NCBI GenBank assembly: GCA_019119595.1
Contig: DWWS01000013.1
Location: 195,895-259,894, forward strand
Direction: 5' to 3'
DNA from: Candidatus Eisenbergiella merdavium
GTDB taxonomy: Bacteria; Bacillota; Clostridia; Lachnospirales; Lachnospiraceae
DNA: 64,000 bases
Shown: positions 49,238 through 57,495 of the stretch, piece after piece
How positions within the stretch are numbered: the stretch's first letter is position 1
How the letters are laid out: each line of letters opens with the position of its first letter
Translations under genes and position numbers: made by a program
Notes under the pieces: generated by a model
The model's input: only the letters and a program-made list of their open reading frames with translations
The model's database searches: none
Told to the model about the DNA's origin: nothing

Positions 49238-49789
49238 ATGAAAAAAGATTTAGGCAGCATACTCGCTCTCTATCCCACGCCGCTGACCGTGGTGGGCGCT
49301 ATGGTAAACGGCAGACCCAACTGGGTGCTGGTTGGTCATGTGGGCATCATGGGTCATGACCATATCATGGTCAGCCTTGCGAAGCCCCATTACACCAATC
49401 AGGGCATCCGTGATACGCGGGTGCTGTCCGTGAACATGGTGGACGAAGCCATGCTTCCCAAGGCGGACTATGTGGGCTGTGTCAGCGGCAGCAAGACGGA
49501 TAAATCAGAAGTTTTTGTCTGCAGCATCGATCAGAACGGCGCTCCGCTGATCGATGAGTCCAGGCTTTCCATGGAATGTACGGTGGAGGATATCTACGAA
49601 ACCAACGGCTTTGACAATTTTATTCTGAAGATCGACCACACCTGGGCGGAAGAAGGCATCCTCAATGAGGCCGGAAAAATTGATTACGGTGTATTCAAGC
49701 CCGTCCTGTTTGAAATGCCCGGTTATACCTATCTGAAAACCGGAGAGACTGCCGCGAAGTGTATGTCGCCGGGCAGAGAAGAAGCGTAA
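49238..49789 (+). CDS. Flavin reductase-like FMN-binding protein
   Basis: A 183-residue split-barrel flavoprotein of the flavin reductase-like family: YPTPLTVVGAMVNGRPNWVLVGHVG (about 12-36, FMN phosphate region), IMVSLAKPHYTNQGIRDTRVLSVNMV and a C-terminal FEMPGYTYLKTGE. It probably binds FMN and takes part in NAD(P)H-dependent reduction. The ATG has CGGGAGGATT upstream. It is the first gene of a redox/cupin/aldo-keto reductase group, possibly under an attenuator. Confidence 0.82.
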   Translation: MKKDLGSILALYPTPLTVVGAMVNGRPNWVLVGHVGIMGHDHIMVSLAKPHYTNQGIRDTRVLSVNMVDEAMLPKADYVGCVSGSKTDKSEVFVCSIDQNGAPLIDESRLSMECTVEDIYETNGFDNFILKIDHTWAEEGILNEAGKIDYGVFKPVLFEMPGYTYLKTGETAAKCMSPGREEA

Positions 49790-49841
49790 TCGCAGCAGAG
49801 GCCGAAAAACGGCTGAATTAAAAGGAGGTCAATAGATTTTT

Positions 49842-50279
49842 ATGAAGTATATAAATGAGCAGGAATTTAACGAAGTAAATGTCTTTGGCAAGGGAAATTC
49901 TAATGTTGATTATGCACCGTATTTCATCGGCAATTCCTATCTGAATCCTCTTTCGCTTGCCGGAGAGCCCAGGATCTTTGTATCCAATGTTACCTTTGAA
50001 CCGGGATGCAGAAATAACTGGCATATCCATCATGCCACAAAAGGCGGAGGCCAGCTTTTGATCTGTACTGCCGGGGAAGGCTGGTATCAGGAATGGGGTA
50101 AGGAACCGGTAGAGTTAAAGCCGGGAACTGTTATTACGATTCCTGCAGAAGTTAAGCATTGGCATGGAGCAAAAAAAGATTCGTGGTTTTCTCATATTGC
50201 CATGAATATTCCGGGAGAGAACGATTCTAACGAATGGCTGGAAGAGGTAAATGACGAGCAATATGGGAGTCTTGAATGA
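49842..50279 (+). CDS. Cupin-domain protein
   Basis: A 145-residue single-domain cupin. Motif 1, WHIHHATKGGGQLLICTAGEGWYQEWG, supplies metal ligands H-x-H and a downstream glutamine/glutamate position. Motif 2, PAEVKHWHGAKKDSWFSHIAM, supplies the histidine. Such small cupins accompany oxidoreductases and carboxymuconolactone-decarboxylase-like proteins in Firmicutes. AGGAGG lies about 12 bases before the ATG. The stop overlaps the next start by 4 bp. Confidence 0.85.
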   Translation: MKYINEQEFNEVNVFGKGNSNVDYAPYFIGNSYLNPLSLAGEPRIFVSNVTFEPGCRNNWHIHHATKGGGQLLICTAGEGWYQEWGKEPVELKPGTVITIPAEVKHWHGAKKDSWFSHIAMNIPGENDSNEWLEEVNDEQYGSLE

Positions 50280-50842
50280 TGAAAAACAGGACATCCATGA
50301 AAAAAGTGATAATGACAATGGTTTCTGTTTTCACACTCTTATCTTTGGCGGTCTGCCATAACGTGGACACTGAAAATGAGGCAGGTGAACCGTCATCCGG
50401 CTCCGAGGTACAGGGTGATTATAATGAACAGACTGATCCCGGTATGGAAAATGCTGAAACAGAGGAAGGGAGCGAGACGATCATGGACCGTTCTATGAAG
50501 ATTACGATCGGAGAAACAACACTGACAGCAACGTTGGAGGACAACTCGTCTGCTGAAGCATTGGTGGAAAAGTTAAAAGAAGGCGATCTGACGTTAGACC
50601 TTGCAGATTTTGGAAATATGGAGAAGGTCGGTGGACTTGGGTTTTCCTTGCCGAGAAATGATAAACAGATTCGTACGCAAGCCGGAGATTTGATTTTGTA
50701 TCAGGGAGATGCCTTTGTGATTTATTATGACACGAATTCGTGGAATTTTACAAGACTGGGTAAGATCGATGACGTTACCAGTGAGGAATTAAAAGAGATT
50801 CTTGGAAATGGTGATGTCACGGTTGTTCTCTCCCTGAACTGA
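50276..50842 (+). CDS. Secreted cyclophilin-like fold protein
   Basis: A 188-residue protein with an N-terminal hydrophobic signal (VIMTMVSVFTLLSLAV, about 11-26), an acidic linker rich in E, G and S (about 30-70) and a C-terminal cyclophilin-like domain (MKITIGETTLTATLEDNSSAEALVEKL ... GDLILYQGDAFVIYYDTNSWNFTRLGKIDDV). The signal ends LSLAVC, a lipobox with V at -1 where A, G or S is normal, so lipidation is uncertain. It is coupled to the cupin gene by ATGA. Domain relatives often occur beside flavodoxins and aldo/keto reductases, as here. Confidence 0.75.
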   Translation: MMKNRTSMKKVIMTMVSVFTLLSLAVCHNVDTENEAGEPSSGSEVQGDYNEQTDPGMENAETEEGSETIMDRSMKITIGETTLTATLEDNSSAEALVEKLKEGDLTLDLADFGNMEKVGGLGFSLPRNDKQIRTQAGDLILYQGDAFVIYYDTNSWNFTRLGKIDDVTSEELKEILGNGDVTVVLSLN

Positions 50843-50900
50843 ACGGAGCAGAAAATGACTGCCGGAGGCAGAATCATAACAAGTTTAGGAGGACAATACA

Positions 50901-51830
50901 ATGAATTTACCGAAAATTGCAATGGGCGCCTGGGCATGGGGCGACACGGACGGGTACTTTGGAAATACGATGGCCGGGGAAGAATTTCGTCCGATTTTTG
51001 AGGCCGCGATGAAAGCCGGTTTGAACCTGTGGGATACCGCGACTGCCTACAGCAACGGAGAATCCGAAAAGATCCTTGGCGGTTTTGTGAATGACGCGGG
51101 CCGGGAAAATGTGATCGTATCCACGAAATTTACACCGCAGATGGCGGCCATGTACGATAACAGCGTGGAAAAAATGTGCGATGCCAGCCTTGCGCGGATG
51201 AACATGGAGTATTTCGACATTTACTGGATCCACAATCCGATCGGAGCGCCGGAATATACAAAGCAGTTGATCCCTCTGCTGAAAAGCGGAAAGGTAAAAA
51301 CGGTTGGCGTATCGAACCATAACCTGGCACAGATCAAAGAAGCGGAAACGATCCTGAAGGACGCGGGCTTCCGGCTGTCGGCAGTACAGAACCATTACAG
51401 CCTGCTGAACCGTTCCTCCGAGGAGTCCGGCATCATCAGCTACTGCAAAGCGAACGACATTGTGTTTTATGGATATATGACTCTGGAGCAGGGCGCTCTT
51501 TCCGGCAAATACGATGCCGCTCACCCATTCCCGGAGGGCAGTGCCAGAGCCAATGTGTTCAATCCTCTGCTGCCTCAGCTTGGAGCTCTTATCGGGGAAT
51601 TAAAAAAGATTGCGGCGGCGCACAATGTTTCTGCGGCGCAGATCGCTGCGGCCTATGCCGTTCATAAAGGCGTACTGCCGATTTTGGGCGTTACGAAGCT
51701 GTATCAGGTAGAAGAAGCGGTCAAAACAGCGGAGATCATTCTTTCCGCAGAGGAAGCGGCATCTCTGGAAGCTGCCGCTGATGCCTCCGGCGTATCTTCT
51801 ATCCAGTTTTGGGAAAGCAAAATGGAGTAA
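50901..51830 (+). CDS. Aldo/keto reductase
   Basis: A 309-residue NADPH-dependent aldo/keto reductase with the catalytic tetrad D45 and Y50 (LWDTATAYSNG), K76 (VSTKF) and H111 (IYWIHNP). The cofactor region includes VGVSNHN and GVTKLYQVEEAV. Typical length and TIM-barrel order. AGGAGG lies upstream of the ATG at 50901. The substrate is unknown; the cupin, cyclophilin-like and flavodoxin neighbours suggest a redox or detoxification role. Confidence 0.88.
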   Translation: MNLPKIAMGAWAWGDTDGYFGNTMAGEEFRPIFEAAMKAGLNLWDTATAYSNGESEKILGGFVNDAGRENVIVSTKFTPQMAAMYDNSVEKMCDASLARMNMEYFDIYWIHNPIGAPEYTKQLIPLLKSGKVKTVGVSNHNLAQIKEAETILKDAGFRLSAVQNHYSLLNRSSEESGIISYCKANDIVFYGYMTLEQGALSGKYDAAHPFPEGSARANVFNPLLPQLGALIGELKKIAAAHNVSAAQIAAAYAVHKGVLPILGVTKLYQVEEAVKTAEIILSAEEAASLEAAADASGVSSIQFWESKME

Positions 51831-51866
51831 AGGACAGTGCATTTTAGTGCAACAGGGAGGTTTGAA

Positions 51867-52421
51867 ATGAAAATGAAAAAGATACTTACGCTCCTGCTGG
51901 CGATGGTAATGCTCTTTTCTCTTTCTGCCTGTTCAGGCGGAAATACGGAAACGGAAAGCAGCAGCAATACGGATTCTGCGCAGAATATGGCAGAGGAAGG
52001 TACCGTGCCGGAGACAGATTCCCCTGACGGAACACCGGAGACAGAACCACTGGAGACAGAGCCATCGGAAACAAAACCATTGGAAACAAACCCATCGGAA
52101 ACTTCGGAACCGGAGACAGAGGGCAGCAAAATTCTGGTAGCTTATTTTTCTGCCACAGGAAATACCGAAAGTGTAGCGCAGAAGCTGGCGGAAGGGTTGG
52201 GGGCAGACCTTTATGAGATTGTTCCGGAAACCCCATACACTTCCGATGATCTGAATTACAGCGACAGTAGCAGCCGGTCATCGGTTGAAATGGATGATCC
52301 GGATGCCCGCCCTGCAATTTCCGGCGCTGTGGAGAATATGGAGCAATATGATGTGGTGCTCATTGGCTATCCCATCTGGCTTGCGTACCACAAATTGATA
52401 CAATGCACCCAACTTGCGTGA
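51867..52421 (+). pseudogene. Flavodoxin lipoprotein, 3'-truncated by an insertion
   Basis: A 184-residue open frame starting MKMKKILTLLLAMVMLFSLSAC, a lipoprotein signal with lipobox LSAC. A threonine/glutamate/proline linker with repeated PxETxPxET units follows (about 30-88), then a flavodoxin domain with the FMN loop YFSATGNTESVA (about 96-107). The domain stops after VVLIGYPIW, where flavodoxins continue W(G/W)xxP, and ends in the foreign tail LAYHKLIQCTQLA. More than a third of the fold is missing. The change occurs at about 52379, where base composition drops and an element with a hairpin end begins. The product is probably non-functional. Confidence 0.8.
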
Positions 52422-52491
52422 ATGGGTGCATTTCAAATTTACATATAAAATCCATGGTTTTGCTCCTGCGGTTGGCAGGGGCCTTTTTTTT
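52402..52491 (+). terminator. Two hairpins at the island's left edge
   Basis: AATGCACCCA ... TGGGTGCATT (52402-52432) is a 10-bp stem directly at the junction and may mark an element end. GCTCCTGC-GGTTG-GCAGGGGC (52462-52482) followed by eight T is a standard intrinsic terminator on the plus strand. Confidence 0.7.
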
Positions 52492-52537
52492 ATGGCAAAA
52501 GAAAAGCACATCTTTCCCGGTGTGGGAGTGATGTGCT

Positions 52538-52837
52538 TCAAATAGCATCCATTAGTTCAAGAAGGATTTGCTTTTGCCTATCTGTCAGGGTACTCCATTT
52601 TGAAAAGAGTTTTTGTTGATCTTCGGTCAATTGCGCTTCTTCCCCCTCGGCAAAGAACTGAGCCAGTGTGATACCAAATGCCCTGCAAACTGCCTCCAGA
52701 GTTGGCAGCGTTGGTGCGTTATTTCTATTGAACATATTTGTGACAGTAGAATGGGAGAGGTTTGCTTCTTTTGCCAGTCGATAGTCAGTCCATCTGCGTT
52801 CTTCCATCAGTTCTCTGATTCGTTTCTGCGTATCCAT
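52538..52837 (-). CDS. XRE-family helix-turn-helix regulator
   Basis: A 99-residue Cro/CI-type regulator: HTH at about 18-75 (YRLAKEANLSHSTVTNMFNRNNAPTLPTLEAVCRAFGITLAQFF), then a helical C-terminus with a second TDRQKQILLELM motif. Such proteins control excision or copy functions on integrative elements. It lies just inside the left edge of the low-GC island. Confidence 0.85.
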   Translation of the reverse strand: MDTQKRIRELMEERRWTDYRLAKEANLSHSTVTNMFNRNNAPTLPTLEAVCRAFGITLAQFFAEGEEAQLTEDQQKLFSKWSTLTDRQKQILLELMDAI

Positions 52838-52989
52838 ATCATCACCTACCTATCTGTATCTATTCTAAGTCCCAGAATGGTGGTATAATAGTCACAATCG
52901 GTAGCTATCATATTTCCTAAAAGGGACTTATGCAGTTATAGTATTGTAGATGATGGAAATGCTATTCACAAAAGACTGGAGGTTGAATA

Positions 52990-53235
52990 ATGCAGGAGCA
53001 TATTTTTGAAAGAATGGCACGGGAGAGAAACATTTCAGTTGAGGAAATGCGGGCAATAATCTCCGATAGAATTGAAAAGGGCTGGAATGATGAAGATCCA
53101 GTCAAGAAAGAACAATGGAGAAAAATCCCCTGTGTAGGAGAGATACCAACACCAGATGAATGGCTGAACTATGTGGTAAAGAAGATAAAAGATGATGGTC
53201 AAGAAGGCTTATTACGGAAATATTTAATTTGGTAG
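52990..53235 (+). CDS. Small Spo0A-C-terminal-like protein
   Basis: An 81-residue protein resembling the DNA-binding C-terminal domain of Spo0A in its helical pattern: RNISVEEMRAIISDRIEKGW and DPVKKEQWRKIPCVGEIPTPDEWLNYVVKKI. From memory, similar small proteins are common on gut Firmicutes mobile elements; they lack the receiver domain, so they are not true Spo0A. GGAGG lies 7-8 bases before the ATG. Function unknown. Confidence 0.65.
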   Translation: MQEHIFERMARERNISVEEMRAIISDRIEKGWNDEDPVKKEQWRKIPCVGEIPTPDEWLNYVVKKIKDDGQEGLLRKYLIW

Positions 53236-53279
53236 TTACATTTTGATTGACATACATTAGATTGCAGAGGTGCGTCATT

Positions 53280-53807
53280 TCATACAGGAGGGTGGCTGTC
53301 TGCGAAAGCGTATGTCGGCGCTCTCAGATATTCCGGCTTTGTGCCAATGAAGTCGCCCACTGCTGTCATCAGTTGTTTGCGGCGTACACCTGTCACATTA
53401 TAGGCGGCCTTGATGCCTTCCGGTTCATTTCCCTCTGTTGCAGGTCTGCTGGGAGCTTTTGCCGGGATTTCACCGTCCTGCGGGTTGTCCTCCGGTGCGG
53501 CCTCTGTTTCCGGCTCGGTAGTCTCCACAGCCATAACCTCTGCGCTTTCCTGCGAGGCGGCTTTCGCCATCCTGCTTACTCTGGTATGAGCCTCCGGGAA
53601 TACCTCTGGCAGTGTACCTTCCTCATAGTGGATTTCAAAGGTGATCTGCCCATCCATGTGTACGTTGAAGTGGAAGTCGGTCATTTCCACCTCTTTCAGC
53701 TCGTCCGGCAGCTCAATGTTTTTGTACCGCTTGACTTCCTTGCCGTTTACCATAAGGCAAACCGGAACCGCGTCCCTCAGTTTTGCTGTGATTTTTCCTG
53801 TTTTCAT
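53280..53807 (-). CDS. Mobile-element protein, C-terminally truncated
   Basis: A 175-residue frame. The N-terminus (MKTGKITAKLRDAVPVCLMVNGKEV ... HFNVHMDGQITFEI) is a beta-rich domain seen from memory on conjugative elements. After an acidic/proline linker comes AAYNVTGVRRKQLMTAVGDFIGTKPEYLRAPTYAF, which matches the beginning of the 'virulence-related' protein of Clostridia ICEs and is cut off after about 35 residues. ATG 53807 has GGTGG 8 bases upstream. It is probably an in-element fusion or decay product left after an excision or deletion ending near 53280. Confidence 0.55.
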   Translation of the reverse strand: MKTGKITAKLRDAVPVCLMVNGKEVKRYKNIELPDELKEVEMTDFHFNVHMDGQITFEIHYEEGTLPEVFPEAHTRVSRMAKAASQESAEVMAVETTEPETEAAPEDNPQDGEIPAKAPSRPATEGNEPEGIKAAYNVTGVRRKQLMTAVGDFIGTKPEYLRAPTYAFADSHPPV

Positions 53808-53922
53808 TATCATTTCCACCTTTCGTTTTTGTGCTTGGGCCTTGTGAGTGACAGCTTACACACCACGGGTGGAAATGCAAGGCTTTTCAAATAGAAAGTT
53901 TAATCATTTTTAGAAATTAAAG

Positions 53923-54071
53923 CGAATGGACGCCATGCTGCCCCGCATGATGGAGGCGGCGGGCGTCACCGAGGAACTGAAAGCCCTCGACCCCATGCGC
54001 TGGGTGGGCTGATGAACACGCTGAAAGCGCAAGCGGAGGAAATTATTTTTCAAGAACTTATATTTGTTTGA
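53923..54071 (+). pseudogene. TnpV remnant (frameshifted)
   Basis: Codons from about 53923 read RMDAMLPRMMEAAGVTEEL-KALDPMRWVG and then hit TGA. One base over, the frame continues LMNTLKAQAEEIIFQELIFV and stops at 54071. Together these equal the C-terminus of TnpV proteins of Tn4451-like and related transposons, with a single-base deletion near 54010. No 5' part is present, so this is a scar. Confidence 0.7.
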
Positions 54072-54076
54072 TTTAA

Positions 54077-54108
54077 GAATGAACGTCAGAAAAATCTGGC
54101 GTTCATTC
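54077..54108 (-). terminator. Terminator of the AraC gene
   Basis: A 14-bp stem with a single mismatched pair, GAATGAACGTCAGA (54077-54090) and TCTGGCGTTCATTC (54095-54108), with loop AAAA. It includes the stop codon of the minus-strand gene; T-rich sequence lies on both sides. Confidence 0.8.
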
Positions 54109-55074
54109 TTTGTTTATCAATTTTCTATACTCTCGTGGTAATAATCCAGTAACACGCTGGAATTGTTTTGCAAAACTTTCAGACCGATCATATCCCACCG
54201 CTTGTGCGATTTCTGCAATGCTTAATTCTGTTCCCATAAGGAGGTGCTGGGCCTGGCCGATCCTTTTCTGCAAAATATAATCATAGAGCGTACAGCCGAA
54301 ACATTCCTTGAAGGCTGCTTTTAACTTCGTCTGCCCCATAAAAGAAATACGGCACAACCTCTCAATCGGTACAGAAAAGGCATAATGGTTATCCAGATAG
54401 GCCGCAACTGCGGAAAGGTTCTCCTGATCCTGCTCCGTCAGATGCAGCTTCTTTTTCTTCTCCTGATTGCTTTTAGCCCGATCCATAATTAAAGAAACCG
54501 CTTCTAATATTTTGCCTTCATAAAACATCTTTGCCGTAAGACCTGTTCCCCGGTATCCTTCGATTTGCTTTAGCAAAGCAATCAATTCAGGAAAATCCGT
54601 TCCGATCTGCATTTTACGAAATGCCTCGCGTGGATCAATGTACTCTCCTGGAAATTTCTGCTGCAAATACCGTTGATAAAACTCCGGCATGATCGTAAAA
54701 CTGATACTCTGCAAAGGAATGTTCTTATGATAAATCGCCTGATAGACCTTATCTGTCTGTCCAATTTGTGCCTGTAAACTGTTAGGAGAAAGCTGGTGGT
54801 AAGGATGAAATTCTTCACCTGACACAGAGGTGTAATAAGTAACAGACAAAAATTCCGGTTCTGGACATTCTAACATAAAATCATCGAGAAAGAGAAAATC
54901 TCTGATAGTGATTTCAAACATATTTTCATAAAAATAAACCCAAAAATGTCCATGTCCTTTATCTGCCTGTAAAGTGTAACAGGTAAATTCATTATAAGGC
55001 TGCCTGTGTTCGTTATCTAAGAAGAATCCTCCATCAGAAAGCATGGAATGATACATTTCTTTTAGATGTTTCAT
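54103..55074 (-). CDS. AraC-family regulator of the ECF/ABC uptake cluster
   Basis: A 323-residue regulator. The C-terminal AraC/XylS domain (about 220-323) has LCRISFMGQTKLKAAFKECFGCTLYDYILQKRI and IAEIAQAVGYDRSESFAKQFQRVTGLLPREYRKL. The N-terminal 200 residues resemble the PchR/YbtA type (FTCYTL ... GHGHFWVYFYENMFEITIRDF), whose members sense siderophores. ATG 55074 with AGGTGA 5 bases upstream is preferred to GTG 55083. It is divergent from ecfT. A direct repeat (ATACGCCG twice, 21 bp apart) begins 16 bp upstream of its ATG, suggesting autoregulation and control of the uptake genes. Confidence 0.87.
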   Translation of the reverse strand: MKHLKEMYHSMLSDGGFFLDNEHRQPYNEFTCYTLQADKGHGHFWVYFYENMFEITIRDFLFLDDFMLECPEPEFLSVTYYTSVSGEEFHPYHQLSPNSLQAQIGQTDKVYQAIYHKNIPLQSISFTIMPEFYQRYLQQKFPGEYIDPREAFRKMQIGTDFPELIALLKQIEGYRGTGLTAKMFYEGKILEAVSLIMDRAKSNQEKKKKLHLTEQDQENLSAVAAYLDNHYAFSVPIERLCRISFMGQTKLKAAFKECFGCTLYDYILQKRIGQAQHLLMGTELSIAEIAQAVGYDRSESFAKQFQRVTGLLPREYRKLINKE

Positions 55075-55089
55075 TATCGTCACCTATAA

Positions 55090-55118
55090 ATACGCCGTTT
55101 GGACGAACTTATACGCCG
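55090..55118. promoter_or_regulatory. Candidate AraC-type operator (direct repeats, 21-bp period)
   Basis: ATACGCCG occurs at 55090-55097 and again at 55111-55118, an exact 21-bp period, as in paired AraC half-sites. It lies between the regulator start (55074) and the plus-strand promoter at 55144. Confidence 0.6.
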
Positions 55119-55143
55119 ATACGACGCTCCTTTCCAAAATCTA

Positions 55144-55201
55144 TTGTGAAAGCAAAAGTCTCGTACTATACTTAGAAACAGTGATTAGTTGGAGCTAACC
55201 A
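55144..55201 (+). promoter_or_regulatory. Promoter of the ECF/ABC cluster with a possible DtxR-type site
   Basis: TTGTGA (55144-55149), 17 bases, TATACT (55167-55172). About 12 bp after the -10 box lies TTAGTTGGAGCTAACCA (55185-55201), whose right half GCTAACC equals the DtxR/IdeR half-site while the left half is degenerate. Metal-dependent repression by the regulator at 61680 would fit; the site match is partial. Confidence 0.45.
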
Positions 55202-55254
55202 CTTGATATTGTAGCACATACCTGTTGTTTTCACAAGGTGAAGGAGGTGAAAAT

Positions 55255-55977
55255 ATGCGGATGAGTTTTAAGGCGTCAATGCCGGACCCCCGCATTCTAA
55301 TTATACAGATTGTCGTGGTGGCGATATTGGCATCGGTATTTCGGAATCTGCTCGCATTATTTCTTTTAGTGCTGATTGTAGATTTCCTGCTGTTACTTCA
55401 ATGCGGGTGGGCGGTTTTCTGGAAAAACCTTCTGTCCTATGCAGCTATGCTGCTGATACTGTTTGCGCTGCAGGAGATATACATTCCGGTTATTTCGGAT
55501 TTGTTTCCGCTTTTCCTTTTGCTGATGGCGAGGCTATATCCGGCGTATTTGGCAGTGAGGGTTCTGATTGAAAAAGCACCAATGGATGAACTGCTTTTCT
55601 CATTGGAAATCTGGCGTGTTCCAAAATTAGTGTTGATCCCGTTGGCAGTTATTTATCGTTACATACCAACGATATTGAAAGAGATCGGATACATTCGGGA
55701 AAGCCTTAAAATGCGGAATCTCCATTCCTCTATGTGGGATAAGGTATGCCATCCAATGCAAAATGTAGAAAACTTTTTTGTGCCACTTTTATATCGCAGC
55801 GAAAAAATTTCGGAAGAATTGTCTGCCGCTTCAATCTGCAAAGGGCTTAGCACAAAAAGAAAACGAACGTGCTGCACAAAAGTGAAACTAAGGGTAACAG
55901 ATTTTATCTACTTGCTTTGTGTTGCGCTCCTTACGGCAGGTTTAGCATTTATCAACTATCATGTGATTTTACTTTAG
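55255..55977 (+). CDS. ecfT: ECF transporter transmembrane subunit (EcfT/CbiQ-like)
   Basis: A 240-residue membrane protein with about five helices. The cytoplasmic coupling region with the EcfT hallmarks lies at about 145-195 (YRYIPTILKEIGYIRESLKMRNLHS; a second helix with YRSEKISEELSAASICKGL). The start ATG 55255 follows GGAGGTG. It is the energy-coupling scaffold for the duplicated ATPase downstream and the MptD-type S component at 57496. GC content is clearly lower than in the chromosome upstream of 52.4 kb. Confidence 0.85.
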   Translation: MRMSFKASMPDPRILIIQIVVVAILASVFRNLLALFLLVLIVDFLLLLQCGWAVFWKNLLSYAAMLLILFALQEIYIPVISDLFPLFLLLMARLYPAYLAVRVLIEKAPMDELLFSLEIWRVPKLVLIPLAVIYRYIPTILKEIGYIRESLKMRNLHSSMWDKVCHPMQNVENFFVPLLYRSEKISEELSAASICKGLSTKRKRTCCTKVKLRVTDFIYLLCVALLTAGLAFINYHVILL

Positions 55978-55996
55978 GTGGGAAGGAGGCATGAGC

Positions 55997-57478
55997 ATGA
56001 ACCAGCCTGTCATTGAATTTTCAAACTTTAGTTTTACCTATCATAATGCTGACTCAGAAAGTCTGGCAGGGATTGATTTCATCATTCGTAAGGGTGAATT
56101 TATCCTTTTGACAGGACATAGTGGCTGTGGCAAGACCACATTGACCCGCTGCATAAATGGGCTTATCCCGGATTTTTTCGAGGGGGACCTTTCAGGGGAA
56201 TGCCGTGTTTGCGGTATGGATATTGCAGAACATGAAACAGGTGAGTTTTCACCGCTGGTCGGTTCGGTATTTCAAGACCCACGTTCTCAATTTTTTACAC
56301 TTCATGTTAAAACGGAAATTCCGTTTCCAAGCGAAAACTTGGGAACACCTATGGATAAAATGCAGGAGCAATATGAAAAAGCGGTGGACGTTTTACAAAT
56401 TCAGGGCTTACTTGGAAAGAGCATTTTCGACCTTTCCAGCGGCGAAAAGCAGAAGGTAGCCATTGCGTCAATCTATATGGTGGGAGTCGGAATTTATGTC
56501 TTGGACGAACCATCGGCCAATCTGGATTCGGAGGGTACGGAGCAGCTTCGTCAAGTATTAAAATCCCTCAAAGAGCAGGGCAACACCATCATCATTTCGG
56601 AGCATAAACTCTACTACCTCAACGGGCTTACGGATCGTGTTCTGATTATGAAGGACGGAAAAATTGATAAAGAGATGGAAGGCAGGGTTTTTGACCGGCA
56701 GACAGCGGAATGGTTTACAAGGCATGGCCTGCGAAAATCCGATCTCGCACTTATTACACCAAAATCCTACCATCCTATTAAGGGAGATGTCTCCATTCAA
56801 ATAAAGAATTTGTCCTTTGGCTATCCGGGAAAACCGCTGTTATGGCACGATGTTACCTTTTCAGCTCATGGTGGAGAGATCATCGGTATCATTGGAAAGA
56901 ACGGAGCCGGAAAAAGCACATTGATCCGAACACTTATGGGGCTTGAAAAGCCAAAGACTGGAAAAATTTCTATCAACGGAAGTTACTCCGGCAAGCAGCA
57001 GCGGCGAAAAAAATCTTTCTATGTCATGCAGGATGTAGATTATCAGCTATTTGCTCCGAATGTATTGGAGGAAATGCTGATGGGTACGAAAAAGACAGAG
57101 GCAGAAAAAGAACAGGCCATTTGCAAGTTAGAGCATTTGGGATTGGGAAAATTCTTGAAAAGACATCCAACAGCTTTATCTGGCGGACAGAAACAGCGGC
57201 TTTCTATTGCATTGGCAGAAATGAACCGTTTCCCGCTTCTCTACCTTGATGAACCGACCAGCGGACTGGACGCAGAGAATATGAAGATTGTCCAGACTGA
57301 AATAAAAAAGCTGGCTGAAGGTGGCGCGTGTGTGTTTGTCATTACCCACGATTATGAATTTGCCGCAGAGCTTTTTTCTTCCCTTCTTCTTTTACAGGAG
57401 GATGGTACGATACAGTATCTTTCCCCTGATAAGTACAAGCCGGAAAACCTGGCTCAATATTTTCAAATTTCATTCTAA
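55997..57478 (+). CDS. ECF transporter duplicated ATPase (EcfA-EcfA')
   Basis: A 493-residue protein with two ABC ATPase domains in tandem. Domain 1 (about 1-235) has Walker A GHSGCGKTT, signature LSSGEKQK and Walker B YVLDEPS. Domain 2 (about 258-493) has GKNGAGKST, LSGGQKQR and LLYLDEPTSGLD. Both keep the catalytic glutamate (DE) and the H-loop histidine (SEHK, ITHD). The start is ATG 55997, 7 bases after GGAGG; ATG 55991 is only one base from it. It energises the EcfT/S-component complex. Confidence 0.9.
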   Translation: MNQPVIEFSNFSFTYHNADSESLAGIDFIIRKGEFILLTGHSGCGKTTLTRCINGLIPDFFEGDLSGECRVCGMDIAEHETGEFSPLVGSVFQDPRSQFFTLHVKTEIPFPSENLGTPMDKMQEQYEKAVDVLQIQGLLGKSIFDLSSGEKQKVAIASIYMVGVGIYVLDEPSANLDSEGTEQLRQVLKSLKEQGNTIIISEHKLYYLNGLTDRVLIMKDGKIDKEMEGRVFDRQTAEWFTRHGLRKSDLALITPKSYHPIKGDVSIQIKNLSFGYPGKPLLWHDVTFSAHGGEIIGIIGKNGAGKSTLIRTLMGLEKPKTGKISINGSYSGKQQRRKKSFYVMQDVDYQLFAPNVLEEMLMGTKKTEAEKEQAICKLEHLGLGKFLKRHPTALSGGQKQRLSIALAEMNRFPLLYLDEPTSGLDAENMKIVQTEIKKLAEGGACVFVITHDYEFAAELFSSLLLLQEDGTIQYLSPDKYKPENLAQYFQISF

Positions 57479-57495
57479 AAAAGGAGTGTGTCGCT

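Noticed and set aside
52990..53235. A true spo0A gene
   Set aside because: Only a C-terminal-like segment of 81 residues is present, with no receiver domain, on a mobile island; it is treated as a small element protein.
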